Shown: positions 7,190 to 15,128, numbered from the stretch's first letter. The stretch: 29,323 bases of DNA from an uncultured Sphingomonadaceae bacterium (GCA_938003725.1 CALKXX010000024.1:1-29323), one strand, 5' to 3'. The notes: generated by a model from the letters alone, not told the origin. Made by a program: numbers and translations.

Positions 7190-8095
7190 ATGCCCACATT
7201 GCGTCAGTTTGAATATCTGGTTGCGGTCGCCGACCATCGTCACTTTGGCAAGGCAGCGCAGGCGGCTGCCGCATCGCAACCGACGTTGAGCCATCAACTG
7301 CGGACATTGGAGAAAAGGCTAGATGTTACGCTGGTCGAACGCCGCACCCATGGCGCCGAATTGACGCCGGTTGGCCGCGAAATAGCAGAGCGCGCACGGC
7401 AGGTCTTGGTCGAGGTCAAAGATATTCGCGATCTGGCGGAGCGGGCCAGCGAAAGACTGGCCGGGACGTTGCGCTTTGGCGTTTCGCCAACGCTTGGGCC
7501 CTATCTGATGCCCCCGGTTATCGCTGCCCTCCATCGCACCAGCCCGGATTTGCGCTTCTATATGCGCGAAGGGATACCGGATTTGCAGGCCATGGAGTTG
7601 GTCAAGGGCGCAATCGATATGCTGCTTGGGCCATTGCCGATTGAAGGCGAAAATTTACAGATCGAGCCGTTATTTCGGGAACCGTTGATGCTTGTGGCAC
7701 CGCCCGATCACCCTCTGGCGATGCAGAAAACGCTAGGGCTTTCGGATTTGGCTGGAGCGCCTGTACTTAGCCTGGATCGCCGCCATCATCTCCACCGCGA
7801 TGTCGCGGCGCAATGTCAAAAATACGAAATGAATCTGTTGCGTGACTATGAGGGCACGAGCCTGGATAGTGTCCGTCAGATGGTTGCGTCCGGATTGGGC
7901 CTGGCAATTTTACCCGCGCTATATGTACGTTCAGAGCTACCGCGCGGCGGCGATGTTGCTATTTTGGAAGTTGATGGCTGGCATATGTCGCGCAGTATCG
8001 GAGCGGCATGGCGATCAAGCGCGGGGTTTGCTGATGAATATGATGCCATCGCTTCGAAAATTGCAGAAGAGGCCCGATTGTTGATGGAAGAATGA
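7190..8095 (+). CDS. OxyR-like LysR family transcriptional regulator
   Basis: This 301-residue LysR regulator most resembles the OxyR group. The N-terminal winged helix covers residues 1-60 (TLRQFEYLVAVADHRHFGKAA ... LSHQLRTLEKRL). The effector domain contains GVSPTLGPYLMP, the LLGPLP segment and a C-terminal SGLGLAILPALYV. OxyR senses peroxide through Cys199 and Cys208. Here the matching segment, RRHHLHRDVAAQC (residues 198-209), has Leu where Cys199 would be, and keeps one cysteine (C209), offset by one residue. It is the only cysteine in the protein, so an OxyR disulfide switch is not possible within one subunit. The ATG at 7190 follows AAAGAG. No katG or ahpC gene is adjacent. Confidence 0.9.
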   Translation: MPTLRQFEYLVAVADHRHFGKAAQAAAASQPTLSHQLRTLEKRLDVTLVERRTHGAELTPVGREIAERARQVLVEVKDIRDLAERASERLAGTLRFGVSPTLGPYLMPPVIAALHRTSPDLRFYMREGIPDLQAMELVKGAIDMLLGPLPIEGENLQIEPLFREPLMLVAPPDHPLAMQKTLGLSDLAGAPVLSLDRRHHLHRDVAAQCQKYEMNLLRDYEGTSLDSVRQMVASGLGLAILPALYVRSELPRGGDVAILEVDGWHMSRSIGAAWRSSAGFADEYDAIASKIAEEARLLMEE

Positions 8096-8149
8096 ACCAC
8101 AAGCAACCGGGCTTGATTGACGGCGATATTTACTGTGACACAGCAGGCA

Positions 8150-8290
8150 TCAGGCTGTTAAGATTGCAGCCGGTTGATCGGAAAATCCAATTGCCACCGG
8201 CGCCGTCGTAACGCTAAAAATACCGCTGCTGATCAGCACAGCTGCGAGTGCGGCGAGGATATTGCTCCCAGTTTTGTTACGAAAGGTCAT
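8150..8290 (-). CDS. Small hydrophobic peptide, 46 residues
   Basis: The ATG at 8290 is preceded by a strong AAGGAGA site at ideal distance. The 46-residue product is MTFRNKTGSN followed by a hydrophobic segment (about residues 10-31) and a short tail ending AAILTA. Basic residues before the hydrophobic stretch suggest an exported or single-pass membrane peptide. The gene lies 43 bases after the VOC gene on the same strand and is probably in its operon, under the divergent TetR regulator. Similar short proteins are common in sphingomonads, but I know no function. Confidence 0.6.
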   Translation of the reverse strand: MTFRNKTGSNILAALAAVLISSGIFSVTTAPVAIGFSDQPAAILTA

Positions 8291-8333
8291 AGATATTCTC
8301 CTTGGTTTGATATTGTGCGTGTTTGGGTTGCCG

Positions 8334-8762
8334 CTATTGGCCGATGGCGCCTTTTGAATAGTTTTTGGCTTCCGCGGCGTCTGGTTCAATCGGCTTGATG
8401 ATATCGATCAAGATGCCGTTTGGGTCTTTGGTGATAAAGTGACGTTGGCCAAAGGCTTCGTCCTGCAGCGTTTTGACGATGGGCAGTCCGGCCGCCAGCG
8501 CGGCATCATATTCGGCATCCGGATCTTCAACTTCAAAGTTCAGGATGAAACCTGACGATGGCTTTCGCGCGTCTTTTTCGGGAATGGTCTCATGGGTATA
8601 GTCCAGTATCGCCAGGTTCACTGACGGGTCCTCACTGGATTGTAAGTGGACATACCAATCCGCTTCGTAAAGCGCCTGAAACCGGAAGTGCTTTTGATAG
8701 AAATTTGCCGTTCCAGCGACATCGCCGGTCTGGATCACAGGATAATAGCTGGTTGTTTTCAT
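8334..8762 (-). CDS. VOC family protein under TetR control
   Basis: This 142-residue VOC protein begins MKTTSYYPVIQTGDVAGTANFYQKHF. Other typical features are YVHLQSS, GFILNFEVEDPDAEYDAALAAGLPI and the closing HFITKDPNGILIDIIKPI. The start at 8762 is preceded by GGAGC. An upstream reading to 8906 would cover the operator and the TetR start, so it is rejected. It lies divergent to a TetR regulator with palindromic operators between them, a common arrangement for a locally repressed detoxification or resistance function. The ligand is unknown. Confidence 0.88.
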   Translation of the reverse strand: MKTTSYYPVIQTGDVAGTANFYQKHFRFQALYEADWYVHLQSSEDPSVNLAILDYTHETIPEKDARKPSSGFILNFEVEDPDAEYDAALAAGLPIVKTLQDEAFGQRHFITKDPNGILIDIIKPIEPDAAEAKNYSKGAIGQ

Positions 8763-8787
8763 TTTGCTTGCTCCGTTGTTTCGAATC

Positions 8788-8804
8788 ACATACACTGTGT
8801 ATGT
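8788..8804. promoter_or_regulatory. Perfect palindromic operator for the TetR regulator
   Basis: ACATACAC-T-GTGTATGT is a perfect 8-bp-arm palindrome around a single base, centred 34 bases upstream of the VOC start and 38 bases upstream of the TetR start. Its ACATAC/GTATGT outer arms recall AcrR/TtgR-type operators. It is the best candidate for repression in both directions. Confidence 0.75.
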
Positions 8805-8814
8805 AAATCTCAAT

Positions 8815-8831
8815 ATACAAACAGGCTGTAT
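8815..8831. promoter_or_regulatory. Second, imperfect TetR operator overlapping the regulator's leader
   Basis: ATACA (8815-8819) and TGTAT (8827-8831) form an imperfect dyad with seven spacer bases. It shares the TACA/TGTA core of the perfect palindrome 27 bases away and ends three bases before the TetR ATG. Probable autorepression site; weaker than the first. Confidence 0.5.
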
Positions 8832-8833
8832 GT

Positions 8834-9436
8834 ATGCAAGATAAAAATGTGATTTCCAATGAAGAACGCACCCGAAAAACGCGAAAAGCCCTGATAGAAG
8901 CGGCACTTAGCCTATTTGTAAAAAAGGGGTATGGGGCAACGGGAACCCCGGAAATCGTCAAAAAAGCCAATGTAACGCGCGGCGCACTCTACCATAATTT
9001 CGATGATAAGGCCGATCTGATGCGTGCAATTGTGGATCAGGAATGCGCCGCCATTGGACGAGAGATAGAAAGGCAGAGTACCGGGCTAAGCGATCCTATA
9101 GAGGCCTTGCAACAAGGTAGCAGTGGTTTCCTGCGCGCCATGGGAAAGCGCGGACGCGCACAGATTATTGTGGTCGAGGGTCCAGCCGCAATAGGATATG
9201 GCGAAATGATCTCCATCGAGGATAAATATACTCGAAAATCCCTCAAGGAAGGGTTGGAATTTGCTCTGAGTACGGAACGGATTATACCCCTGCCGTTGGA
9301 AGAAACGGTGGATACGATCAGTTCGATGCTTGATGCTGTGGCATTGAAAATCGAACATGGTGCTGATTTTGGGCGGATGGAAACGGTGGTTCACGCGGTG
9401 ATCGCTGGGTTGGCGAAACGAGCAGATCAGCGATGA
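8834..9436 (+). CDS. TetR/AcrR family transcriptional repressor
   Basis: This 200-residue protein has a TetR N-terminal domain: TRKALIEAALSLFVKKGYGATGTPEIVKKANVTRGALYHNFDDKADLM (residues 16-63), with the recognition helix around VTRGALYHNF. The remainder is a helical ligand-binding domain of normal size, with QGSSGFLRAMG and EGPAAIGYGEM. The start at 8834 lies within the second operator; the ribosome site is weak (CAGG). It diverges from the VOC gene and probably represses it and itself. The ligand is unknown. Confidence 0.88.
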   Translation: MQDKNVISNEERTRKTRKALIEAALSLFVKKGYGATGTPEIVKKANVTRGALYHNFDDKADLMRAIVDQECAAIGREIERQSTGLSDPIEALQQGSSGFLRAMGKRGRAQIIVVEGPAAIGYGEMISIEDKYTRKSLKEGLEFALSTERIIPLPLEETVDTISSMLDAVALKIEHGADFGRMETVVHAVIAGLAKRADQR

Positions 9437-9493
9437 GCATAGTTGTTTCGCATAGACCATTTACCGAACACACCAATTTGGTAGGAACTGGCT

Positions 9494-10402
9494 ATGTCTC
9501 TCGATCTTGATCTTTTGCAGAAAGCCTATGCATCCGGTATCTTCCCCATGGCCGATGCCAGGGATGATCCGGAAACATTCTGGGTCGAGCCGAAAAACCG
9601 GGCCATCATGCCACTGGACGGCTTCAAAATGTCGCGGTCGCTGCGCAAGACCATTCGTGCGGATCGATTTCGGGTGACCGCAGACCGAGCCTTTGACCAG
9701 GTTATCGCAATTTGCGCCGAAGAGGCTGCTGACCGCCGGGAAACATGGATTAACGCGGATATTGAAAATGCGTTTAATGCGCTGCACCAACAGGGCAAAG
9801 CGCATAGCGTTGAATGTTGGTCGATTGACCCGGACAGCGGGGACCAGAGGCTTGTTGGCGGTCTGTACGGACTTGCTATTGGCGGCGCATTCTGCGGGGA
9901 AAGTATGTTTTCGCGCAAGCGGGATGCGTCGAAAGTCGCTTTGGCGTGGTTGGTCGCGAGATTGAAAGTCGGCGGTTTTTCACTATTGGATTGTCAATTT
10001 ATTACGGATCACTTGGCCTCGCTTGGTGCGATAGAAATCAGCCAGCATGAATATTTAAAGCGACTTCGCACCGCCGTTGATCATTCGGTCTCTGCGATCA
10101 GGTCACCAATCAAGTCCTCTGGACCTTCTTCTGTGGGTGCCGGTGCCGGTGTCGGTGCCGGTTCGGGGGCAGGCGAAGGCGCCGGTGTTGGAGCAGATGG
10201 CGCCGGTGCTGCGACCGCTGGCGGTGCTGCCGGAGCCGGGGCATCATCATCTTGTACCGCTTCCGGCGCTGAATTTGGCGAACTGGACGCGCGATTGGCG
10301 ATATTAGAAGAAGAAGAACGAGGAGCGGTTGGATCTGCGCCGCTTGGCCGGTCTTCTTCGCCCGGAAAGCTCATTTCGCAATTTTTGATCCAGACATCAT
10401 AG
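9494..10402 (+). CDS. aat: Leucyl/phenylalanyl-tRNA-protein transferase with an unusual C-terminal extension
   Basis: Aat transfers Leu or Phe from tRNA to N-terminal Arg/Lys of proteins, marking them for ClpS/ClpAP (N-degron pathway). Signatures are AYASGIFPMAD, FWVEPKNRAIMP, the substrate pocket GGLYGLAIGGAFCGESMFSR and LLDCQFITDHLASLGAIEISQHEYL. These account for about 196 residues, slightly short of the usual family length. The reading frame then runs on for about 105 residues of Gly/Ala/Ser-rich sequence with no natural stop. That part lies entirely antisense to the Pro/Ala-rich end of the DUF2155 gene. AGGA lies 7 bases before the ATG. Core function is confident; whether the tail is retained or matters is unclear. 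Confidence 0.9.
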   Translation: MSLDLDLLQKAYASGIFPMADARDDPETFWVEPKNRAIMPLDGFKMSRSLRKTIRADRFRVTADRAFDQVIAICAEEAADRRETWINADIENAFNALHQQGKAHSVECWSIDPDSGDQRLVGGLYGLAIGGAFCGESMFSRKRDASKVALAWLVARLKVGGFSLLDCQFITDHLASLGAIEISQHEYLKRLRTAVDHSVSAIRSPIKSSGPSSVGAGAGVGAGSGAGEGAGVGADGAGAATAGGAAGAGASSSCTASGAEFGELDARLAILEEEERGAVGSAPLGRSSSPGKLISQFLIQTS

Positions 10403-10878
10403 ATCGGGTGCTCAACGACATTCACTGAAGGCGATTCGCGAAACAGCCAGCCCGAAAATACGCGCCGCCATTTATCATCGCCGGATCTGGTGGCCGGACG
10501 GTCATTGACCAATAGCTGAACGAAAGCACCATGTTCCGGCGTCAATTCCCATGGAGCGGTACGCTCACATGCCCGCAATCTTACAATCGCACGGCCAATG
10601 CGAATGGATTGCCCCGGTTTTAACTCTAGATCACGGGTCAGCCCATTGCGCTTGTTGAGAAAGCCGAGTGTGGCAACACGTTCTGCCATTGGGGTACCAA
10701 TTTGTTCGGTTACCGGTTGTACCAGTTCGTCATTGGTTGCCGCGACATCGGCTTTTTCGGCCGATTTTCCAGTCGCTTTTTCTTCGACATTGTCGCTGCT
10801 GAACCAGCCGCACCCGGCCAAAAGCAGGGCGGTGGCCAAAGCTGGCGCTAGCCGTAGTGATTTGGCGCAGCGGCTCAT
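10081..10878 (-). CDS. DUF2155-domain lipoprotein
   Basis: The 265-residue protein begins MSRCAKSLRLAPALATALLLAGCGWF, a lipoprotein signal peptide with lipobox LAGC. After a charged linker comes the DUF2155 domain, with GFLNKRNGLTRDLELKPGQSIRIGRAIVRLRACERTAPWE and the closing FSGWLFRESPSVNVVEHPIYDVWIKNC. The last 70 or so residues are rich in Pro and Ala with PAP repeats, followed by an acidic end. The start at 10878 is favoured because the ATG overlaps the NDUFA12 TGA as ATGA. DUF2155 proteins beside NDUFA12 genes are frequent in alphaproteobacteria; the role is unknown. The 3' end overlaps aat. Confidence 0.88.
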   Translation of the reverse strand: MSRCAKSLRLAPALATALLLAGCGWFSSDNVEEKATGKSAEKADVAATNDELVQPVTEQIGTPMAERVATLGFLNKRNGLTRDLELKPGQSIRIGRAIVRLRACERTAPWELTPEHGAFVQLLVNDRPATRSGDDKWRRVFSGWLFRESPSVNVVEHPIYDVWIKNCEMSFPGEEDRPSGADPTAPRSSSSNIANRASSSPNSAPEAVQDDDAPAPAAPPAVAAPAPSAPTPAPSPAPEPAPTPAPAPTEEGPEDLIGDLIAETE

Positions 10879-11276
10879 TCCGCCTCGGCCGGGTTCCATG
10901 GTTCATAGTCGCCGGTTGCAGCGGCGCGAACACCGCCTGCTTCCAAAGCACCTGCTGGACGATACGCATCGGCCGTACCGGTCAGATTTCCGGTTGGTTC
11001 TTTTTCCCAAATGCGTGGTTGCGGCAAATGACTTTCCGGAATTTCGTCATAGCTGCCGTGCAGCCAGCCATGCCATTCGGGAGATACTCGGCTGGAATCA
11101 TTGGCGCCGGAATAGATGACCCAGCGTTTGTCGACGCCTTTGTCCGCTTTTTTATGCTGATAGTATGTGTTGCCGAAAATATCCTCGCCAACTGATCTGC
11201 CGTTGCGCGCGCTGAACAGGCTCGTACCGATTGTCGCGCCGTTCCACCATGTAAATATTTTTGCCAATATACCCAT
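10875..11276 (-). CDS. NDUFA12-type accessory subunit of NADH:ubiquinone oxidoreductase
   Basis: This 133-residue protein matches the NDUFA12/B17.2 family found as an extra complex I subunit in mitochondria and alphaproteobacteria. Typical segments are TWWNGATIGTSLFSARNGRSVGEDIFGNTYY, RWVIYSG, SRVSPEWHGWLHG and the C-terminal YEPWNP. It probably binds the matrix-arm side of complex I and aids assembly. It is far from any nuo operon visible here, as is common. The stop overlaps the DUF2155 start as ATGA, showing translational coupling. No clear ribosome site precedes the ATG at 11276. Confidence 0.92.
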   Translation of the reverse strand: MGILAKIFTWWNGATIGTSLFSARNGRSVGEDIFGNTYYQHKKADKGVDKRWVIYSGANDSSRVSPEWHGWLHGSYDEIPESHLPQPRIWEKEPTGNLTGTADAYRPAGALEAGGVRAAATGDYEPWNPAEAE

Positions 11277-11333
11277 AAGCGACCGCTTAGCGTGTCATAC
11301 CATATCGCGGCAATTAAAAAATCGATCGAGACA

Positions 11334-11837
11334 CTATTCTTGCCACGTCACGGTGTCGCCTGGTCCGATATTCAACTCGGCTGCCCGGCCGGCGGCGAGT
11401 TCAAGGACAGCTGCGACCGGCCCCTGCGATGCAACAGGGTCCAGTGAATAGGGTGTCGTATTTGCAGCAATCGATTCGATAATACCATCGCGGCGGACAA
11501 ATATTATGTCGAGTGGGATGACCGTATTCTTCATCCAGAAGCTCGCTGCCTTGTCTTCGGGAAAAGGAAAGATCATGCCCATATCCGGCGCCAGTTCGGT
11601 GCGAAACATAAGGCCTCTAGACTGTTCTGCTGCCGTGCTTGCCAGTTCGACCGTAAATCTATGCTCAATATTGCCGGATCTGATGGTTAGCGGCAGTAGC
11701 TTTAGGCCCGCTTCGGATAGCTGCGGTTGAACCGCAACATTCTGTGCTGCGGCGTCATTTTGTGCGTAACAGCTTGATAGGCTCGCAGCACATATCACAG
11801 CCGCGCAGATAGCGGAAAGCTTGGACCAAAATGTCAT
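11334..11837 (-). CDS. DUF192 family lipoprotein
   Basis: This 167-residue protein starts with a lipoprotein signal peptide (ICAASLSSC, lipidated Cys near residue 23). The DUF192 domain follows, with EQSRGLMFRTELAPDMGMIFPF, ASFWMKNTVIPLDIIFVRRDGII and the C-terminal VLELAAGRAAELNIGPGD. The Met-rich GLMFR/MGM and WMKNT motifs are the family hallmarks. The family fold is an all-beta barrel and its function is unresolved. It begins 9 bases after the cold-shock gene and was probably acquired into that operon. Family confidence is high. Confidence 0.9.
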   Translation of the reverse strand: MTFWSKLSAICAAVICAASLSSCYAQNDAAAQNVAVQPQLSEAGLKLLPLTIRSGNIEHRFTVELASTAAEQSRGLMFRTELAPDMGMIFPFPEDKAASFWMKNTVIPLDIIFVRRDGIIESIAANTTPYSLDPVASQGPVAAVLELAAGRAAELNIGPGDTVTWQE

Positions 11838-11846
11838 TGGTAAATC

Positions 11847-12482
11847 TTAGCCAATTGGCCCAGGCTGTAAAGCGACTTGTACCGCCAGGTTCCCCCGATC
11901 ACCTTGTGTGATCCGGGCCAATAGATGCTGACCGGGGACTATTTCACCGACGCCAGCGTTTCGCAGCGTCTCCATGTGGACAAATACATCGCCATCAATG
12001 TCATCGACAATCAGGAACCCATATCCCTTCGCGCGGTTGAACCACTTTACTTCGGCATTGGTAAAACCAGAAGTATCTTCATCCACGACATGCATGGATC
12101 TGCGATTATTTTCCGGGTGGCTTCCGGTCGTGGCCGGACTGCATTGGGATAAATCTACATTCAATATCTTGGTCGCTTGCAATCCCTTTGGCGCATCGAG
12201 ATATTCACACTCGATATACGCATTTTCGGGAAGATCCCGCCTGCCTAGCGGCTCTAACACGGTCCAGTGGACCAAAATATCGCTACCGGGCATACTATTT
12301 GATCTGCCATCTTCCGGTGCGTCGGGTATGATGAAGCCAAAACCGCGATGGCTGTCGAACCATTTTACATGTCCGCTTGCGTGCATCGGTTCAATTTTCT
12401 CGACATGTTGCTCATCGTCTTCAGCAGCAACGCTCGTAACGTCCGATTGATCTTGGGCTGTTTCTGCATATAGACTTGCCAC
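11847..12482 (-). CDS. Twin cold-shock-domain (CSD) protein
   Basis: The protein has 211 residues with two nucleic-acid-binding CSDs. The first covers about residues 37-105: GHVKWFDSHRGFGFIIPD, then DILVHWTVLE. The second covers about 142-205: EVKWFNRAKGYGFLIVDD, then GDVFVHM. Both keep RNP1 and RNP2 aromatic residues. The N-terminal 34 residues are acidic. Such double-CSD proteins are common in alphaproteobacteria, where they act as RNA chaperones or regulators. The start is GTG at 12482 with GGAGGT at ideal spacing. A leader of roughly 70 bases and its own promoter suggest post-transcriptional control. Confidence 0.92.
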   Translation of the reverse strand: MASLYAETAQDQSDVTSVAAEDDEQHVEKIEPMHASGHVKWFDSHRGFGFIIPDAPEDGRSNSMPGSDILVHWTVLEPLGRRDLPENAYIECEYLDAPKGLQATKILNVDLSQCSPATTGSHPENNRRSMHVVDEDTSGFTNAEVKWFNRAKGYGFLIVDDIDGDVFVHMETLRNAGVGEIVPGQHLLARITQGDRGNLAVQVALQPGPIG

Positions 12483-12561
12483 AACGCACCTCCAAAAACT
12501 CGACCCATAGAACTCGATCGAAGCCTCGTTGCGATTAAGTCCAAGAGAATCGATGTAAAAA

Positions 12562-12591
12562 TTTATATCACAAAAAATGTAAAATGACCAA
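12562..12591 (-). promoter_or_regulatory. Candidate promoter of the twin-CSD gene
   Basis: On the reverse strand, TTGGTC (12591-12586) and TATAAA (12567-12562) are 18 bases apart. The predicted start site would lie around 12555, giving a leader of about 70 bases before the GTG. The surrounding 12483-12671 gap is otherwise AT-rich with no gene. Confidence 0.4.
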
Positions 12592-12671
12592 TTCCGTTGT
12601 GAATCTCACCCTGGCGGATATCATCTTGAGGATCCCGATTTGGCTAGCTAGTTGCCTATAAACATTTAGAT

Positions 12672-13232
12672 TCAACAAGATTCATCGATTTCCTCACCCG
12701 GCTTTGCAAATACATATCGTGTTGCAATGTCATATCCGTGACCGGCGCGTATAAAAGCTTGAAGCTGTTTCTGGCATTTTTCCCGATCATATTTTTCGGG
12801 CGCAAAGGGCCCGATGGATTTTTTCCGGGCGAAATTTCTAGCCGCTTCCCACTTTTGTCGGTCGCTAAGCTGCAGCGCGGCGCTATCGTCTCCTTCTTCA
12901 ACTCCGGCTTGATACAAGGCTTGCTGAACCCGGCGAATGCCATAGCCGCGATTGGCCAGCGCAATCGCCTTGTTTTTCGCGAATAATACATCGTCAATAT
13001 AGCCAAGTTCGGCGAACCGTTCGACCATTTGGTCAATTTCAGCGGGGGTTTCATCCGCCCACTCTCTTTCGCGCAACTTGCGTTGGAGATAAGCCCTCAA
13101 TTTGTGACGGGTCGTGGCGTAGCGAGAGACATAGCGCAGAGCCATGTCTTGAAGCTTGTTTTGATCCAACGCTTTACCGCTATTTTTCAACGCTTTATCC
13201 CTGTTGGTTGGCCCTTGCCCTTTTTGTGCCAC
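12672..13232 (-). CDS. recX: Regulatory protein RecX
   Basis: This 186-residue protein has RecX three-helix repeats: MALRYVSRYATTRHKLRAYLQRKL, IDQMVERFAELGYIDDVLFA, ALANRGYGIRRVQQALYQAGV and the C-terminal QKQLQAFIRAGHGYDIATRYV. RecX inhibits RecA filament extension and co-protease activity. The start is GTG at 13232 without a good ribosome site; the ATG at 13145 would remove a basic, non-conserved tail and is possible. recA is not in this window. It diverges from the fatty acyl-AMP ligase gene. Confidence 0.88.
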   Translation of the reverse strand: MAQKGQGPTNRDKALKNSGKALDQNKLQDMALRYVSRYATTRHKLRAYLQRKLREREWADETPAEIDQMVERFAELGYIDDVLFAKNKAIALANRGYGIRRVQQALYQAGVEEGDDSAALQLSDRQKWEAARNFARKKSIGPFAPEKYDREKCQKQLQAFIRAGHGYDIATRYVFAKPGEEIDESC

Positions 13233-13377
13233 AGTCGAGCCGAAATTTAAACGTCACTTACCATCAAGAGAGCATTCATTCTAATGTAATTGGCAGTTTC
13301 CCGGGCATTATGGAAAATTGTTGCAAATTTTAATCTAGTGATTTTTGAAGGCTGGACCTTCTGGAAAGTAGATAAAC

Positions 13378-15108
13378 ATGACCGATCTGACGCCCACACC
13401 CACAAAAGACGATCTTCCTCGCCGTTTTGCCGACTTTACAACTCTGGGCGAAGCTCTTGATTATGCAGCCGAGGGGAACCGCGGTTTCAATTTCCACGAC
13501 GCTCGCGCTACGCTGGTCCGGGTATATCCTTTCAAGGAACTGCAATCCGATGCCCGCGATGCGGCGCGCCGGTTAATCGGCTATGGAATTAAACCCGGCG
13601 ACCGCGTTGCCCTGATCGCGGATACGGAACCGCAATTTTGTGCGCTCTTCTTTGGCGCGGTCTATGCTGGTGCCCTTCCGGTGCCGCTTCCCTTGCCAAC
13701 ATCTTTTGGCGGAAAGGAAAGCTATATTGATCAGATCGGCGTCCAACTGGACAGCTGTGATCCGGCAATTTTACTGTTTCCCGATGAAATCGAAGAACTG
13801 GCCTCCTCAGCTGGACAGTCTCGAAAGATACCTTCTTTCGGTTGGGATTGCTTTGCTGACCGGAAGGCGGCTGATTGCGACTTCCCGCAGGCACAGGGCG
13901 AAGATATCGCTTATCTGCAATATTCCAGTGGCTCTACCCGCTTTCCGCATGGCGTCGCGGTATCCCACACGGCATTGCTGCACAATGTCGGTTCCCACTC
14001 GCACGGAATGCTCGTGACTGAACCGGATCGCTGTATATCGTGGCTGCCGTTTTATCACGACATGGGGCTGGTCGGCTGTTTCATTTCCATGGTCGCAAAT
14101 CAGGTTTCCACCGACTATCTTAAGACAGCAGATTTCGCGCGGCGTCCGTTATCCTGGCTCGACCTGATTTCCCGCAATAAAGGCAGTTCTTGCAGCTTCT
14201 CACCAACCTTTGGATATGAGATTTGTGCGCGCCGGATTGGTACGATGACCAATGTCAAAGAACGTTTTGATCTATCGCGTTGGCGGATTGCCGGCAATGG
14301 CGCCGACATGATCCGTCCCGATGTAATGCAGCGCTTTACCGATGCGTTCGCACCTGCTGGTTTTGACGCCAAAGCGTTTCTGCCCAGCTATGGTTTGGCC
14401 GAAGCCACCTTGGCCGCAACGATTATGCCCCCCGGCGAAGGGATGGAAGTGGAATTGGTCGAAGAGACCGAGCTATCCGGTGAGCAACAAAGCGATGGCA
14501 GTCGTCCCAAAAGATTCCGCGCTATCGTGAATTGCGGTAAACCTGTTCGCGATACCCTGATCGAAATTCGCGAGGAAGACAGGGCTGTGCTCGGCGAAAA
14601 AACCATCGGCAAGGTATGGATGCAAAGCCCATCGGTGATGGCTGGATATTATCGTGATCAGGAAGCGACCGATGCCTGTATGGTTGATGGCTGGCTCGAT
14701 ACCGGCGATATGGGATATATGTCGAACGGCTATCTTTATATTGTCGGCCGGGCCAAGGATATGATTATCATAAATGGCAAAAACCACTGGCCGCAGGATA
14801 TTGAGTGGGCCGTGGAGCAATTGCCCGGATTTAAGGCTGGCGACATCGCCGCTTTTTCAATCACGACGCCGGGGGGAGACGAAACACCCGCGGTGCTAGT
14901 GCAATGCCGGACGTCTGATAAAATTGAACGTCTGCGTTTGCGCGAAGAGATTCGGGATAAGGTACGCTCCATTACCGGTATGAACTGTGTGATCGAACTG
15001 GTGCCGCCGCGCACATTGCCGCGCACAAGCTCCGGAAAACTCAGCCGGGCAAAGGCCCGGAACCTGTATCTTTCCGGAGATATCCAACCTTATGCAGTAG
15101 CGGCGTAA
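13378..15108 (+). CDS. Fatty acyl-AMP ligase (FAAL/FadD32-like)
   Basis: This 576-residue adenylating enzyme belongs to the FAAL branch of the ANL superfamily. The nucleotide motif is YLQYSSGSTRFPHGV (a His where most have Lys), followed by SWLPFYHDMGLVGCF and SYGLAEATLAATI. The C-terminal hinge is GYLYIVGRAKDMIIINGKNHWPQDIEW and the catalytic Lys is K554 (TSSGKLSR). FAALs activate fatty acids as acyl-AMP and pass them to acyl carrier proteins or polyketide/peptide synthases. No such carrier is visible nearby, so the end product is unknown. The gene lies 88 bases before the GGDEF-EAL gene. Confidence 0.92.
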   Translation: MTDLTPTPTKDDLPRRFADFTTLGEALDYAAEGNRGFNFHDARATLVRVYPFKELQSDARDAARRLIGYGIKPGDRVALIADTEPQFCALFFGAVYAGALPVPLPLPTSFGGKESYIDQIGVQLDSCDPAILLFPDEIEELASSAGQSRKIPSFGWDCFADRKAADCDFPQAQGEDIAYLQYSSGSTRFPHGVAVSHTALLHNVGSHSHGMLVTEPDRCISWLPFYHDMGLVGCFISMVANQVSTDYLKTADFARRPLSWLDLISRNKGSSCSFSPTFGYEICARRIGTMTNVKERFDLSRWRIAGNGADMIRPDVMQRFTDAFAPAGFDAKAFLPSYGLAEATLAATIMPPGEGMEVELVEETELSGEQQSDGSRPKRFRAIVNCGKPVRDTLIEIREEDRAVLGEKTIGKVWMQSPSVMAGYYRDQEATDACMVDGWLDTGDMGYMSNGYLYIVGRAKDMIIINGKNHWPQDIEWAVEQLPGFKAGDIAAFSITTPGGDETPAVLVQCRTSDKIERLRLREEIRDKVRSITGMNCVIELVPPRTLPRTSSGKLSRAKARNLYLSGDIQPYAVAA

Positions 15109-15128
15109 GGATCATTAAAATTCGTTAA

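Noticed and set aside
8100..8115. CAAGC/GCTTG inverted repeat after the OxyR-like gene
   Set aside because: The stem is only five bases with no T-run after it, too weak to call a terminator.
11974..12450. 158-codon open frame opposite the twin-CSD gene
   Set aside because: It is the antisense shadow of a well-supported gene and shows no domain or ribosome site.
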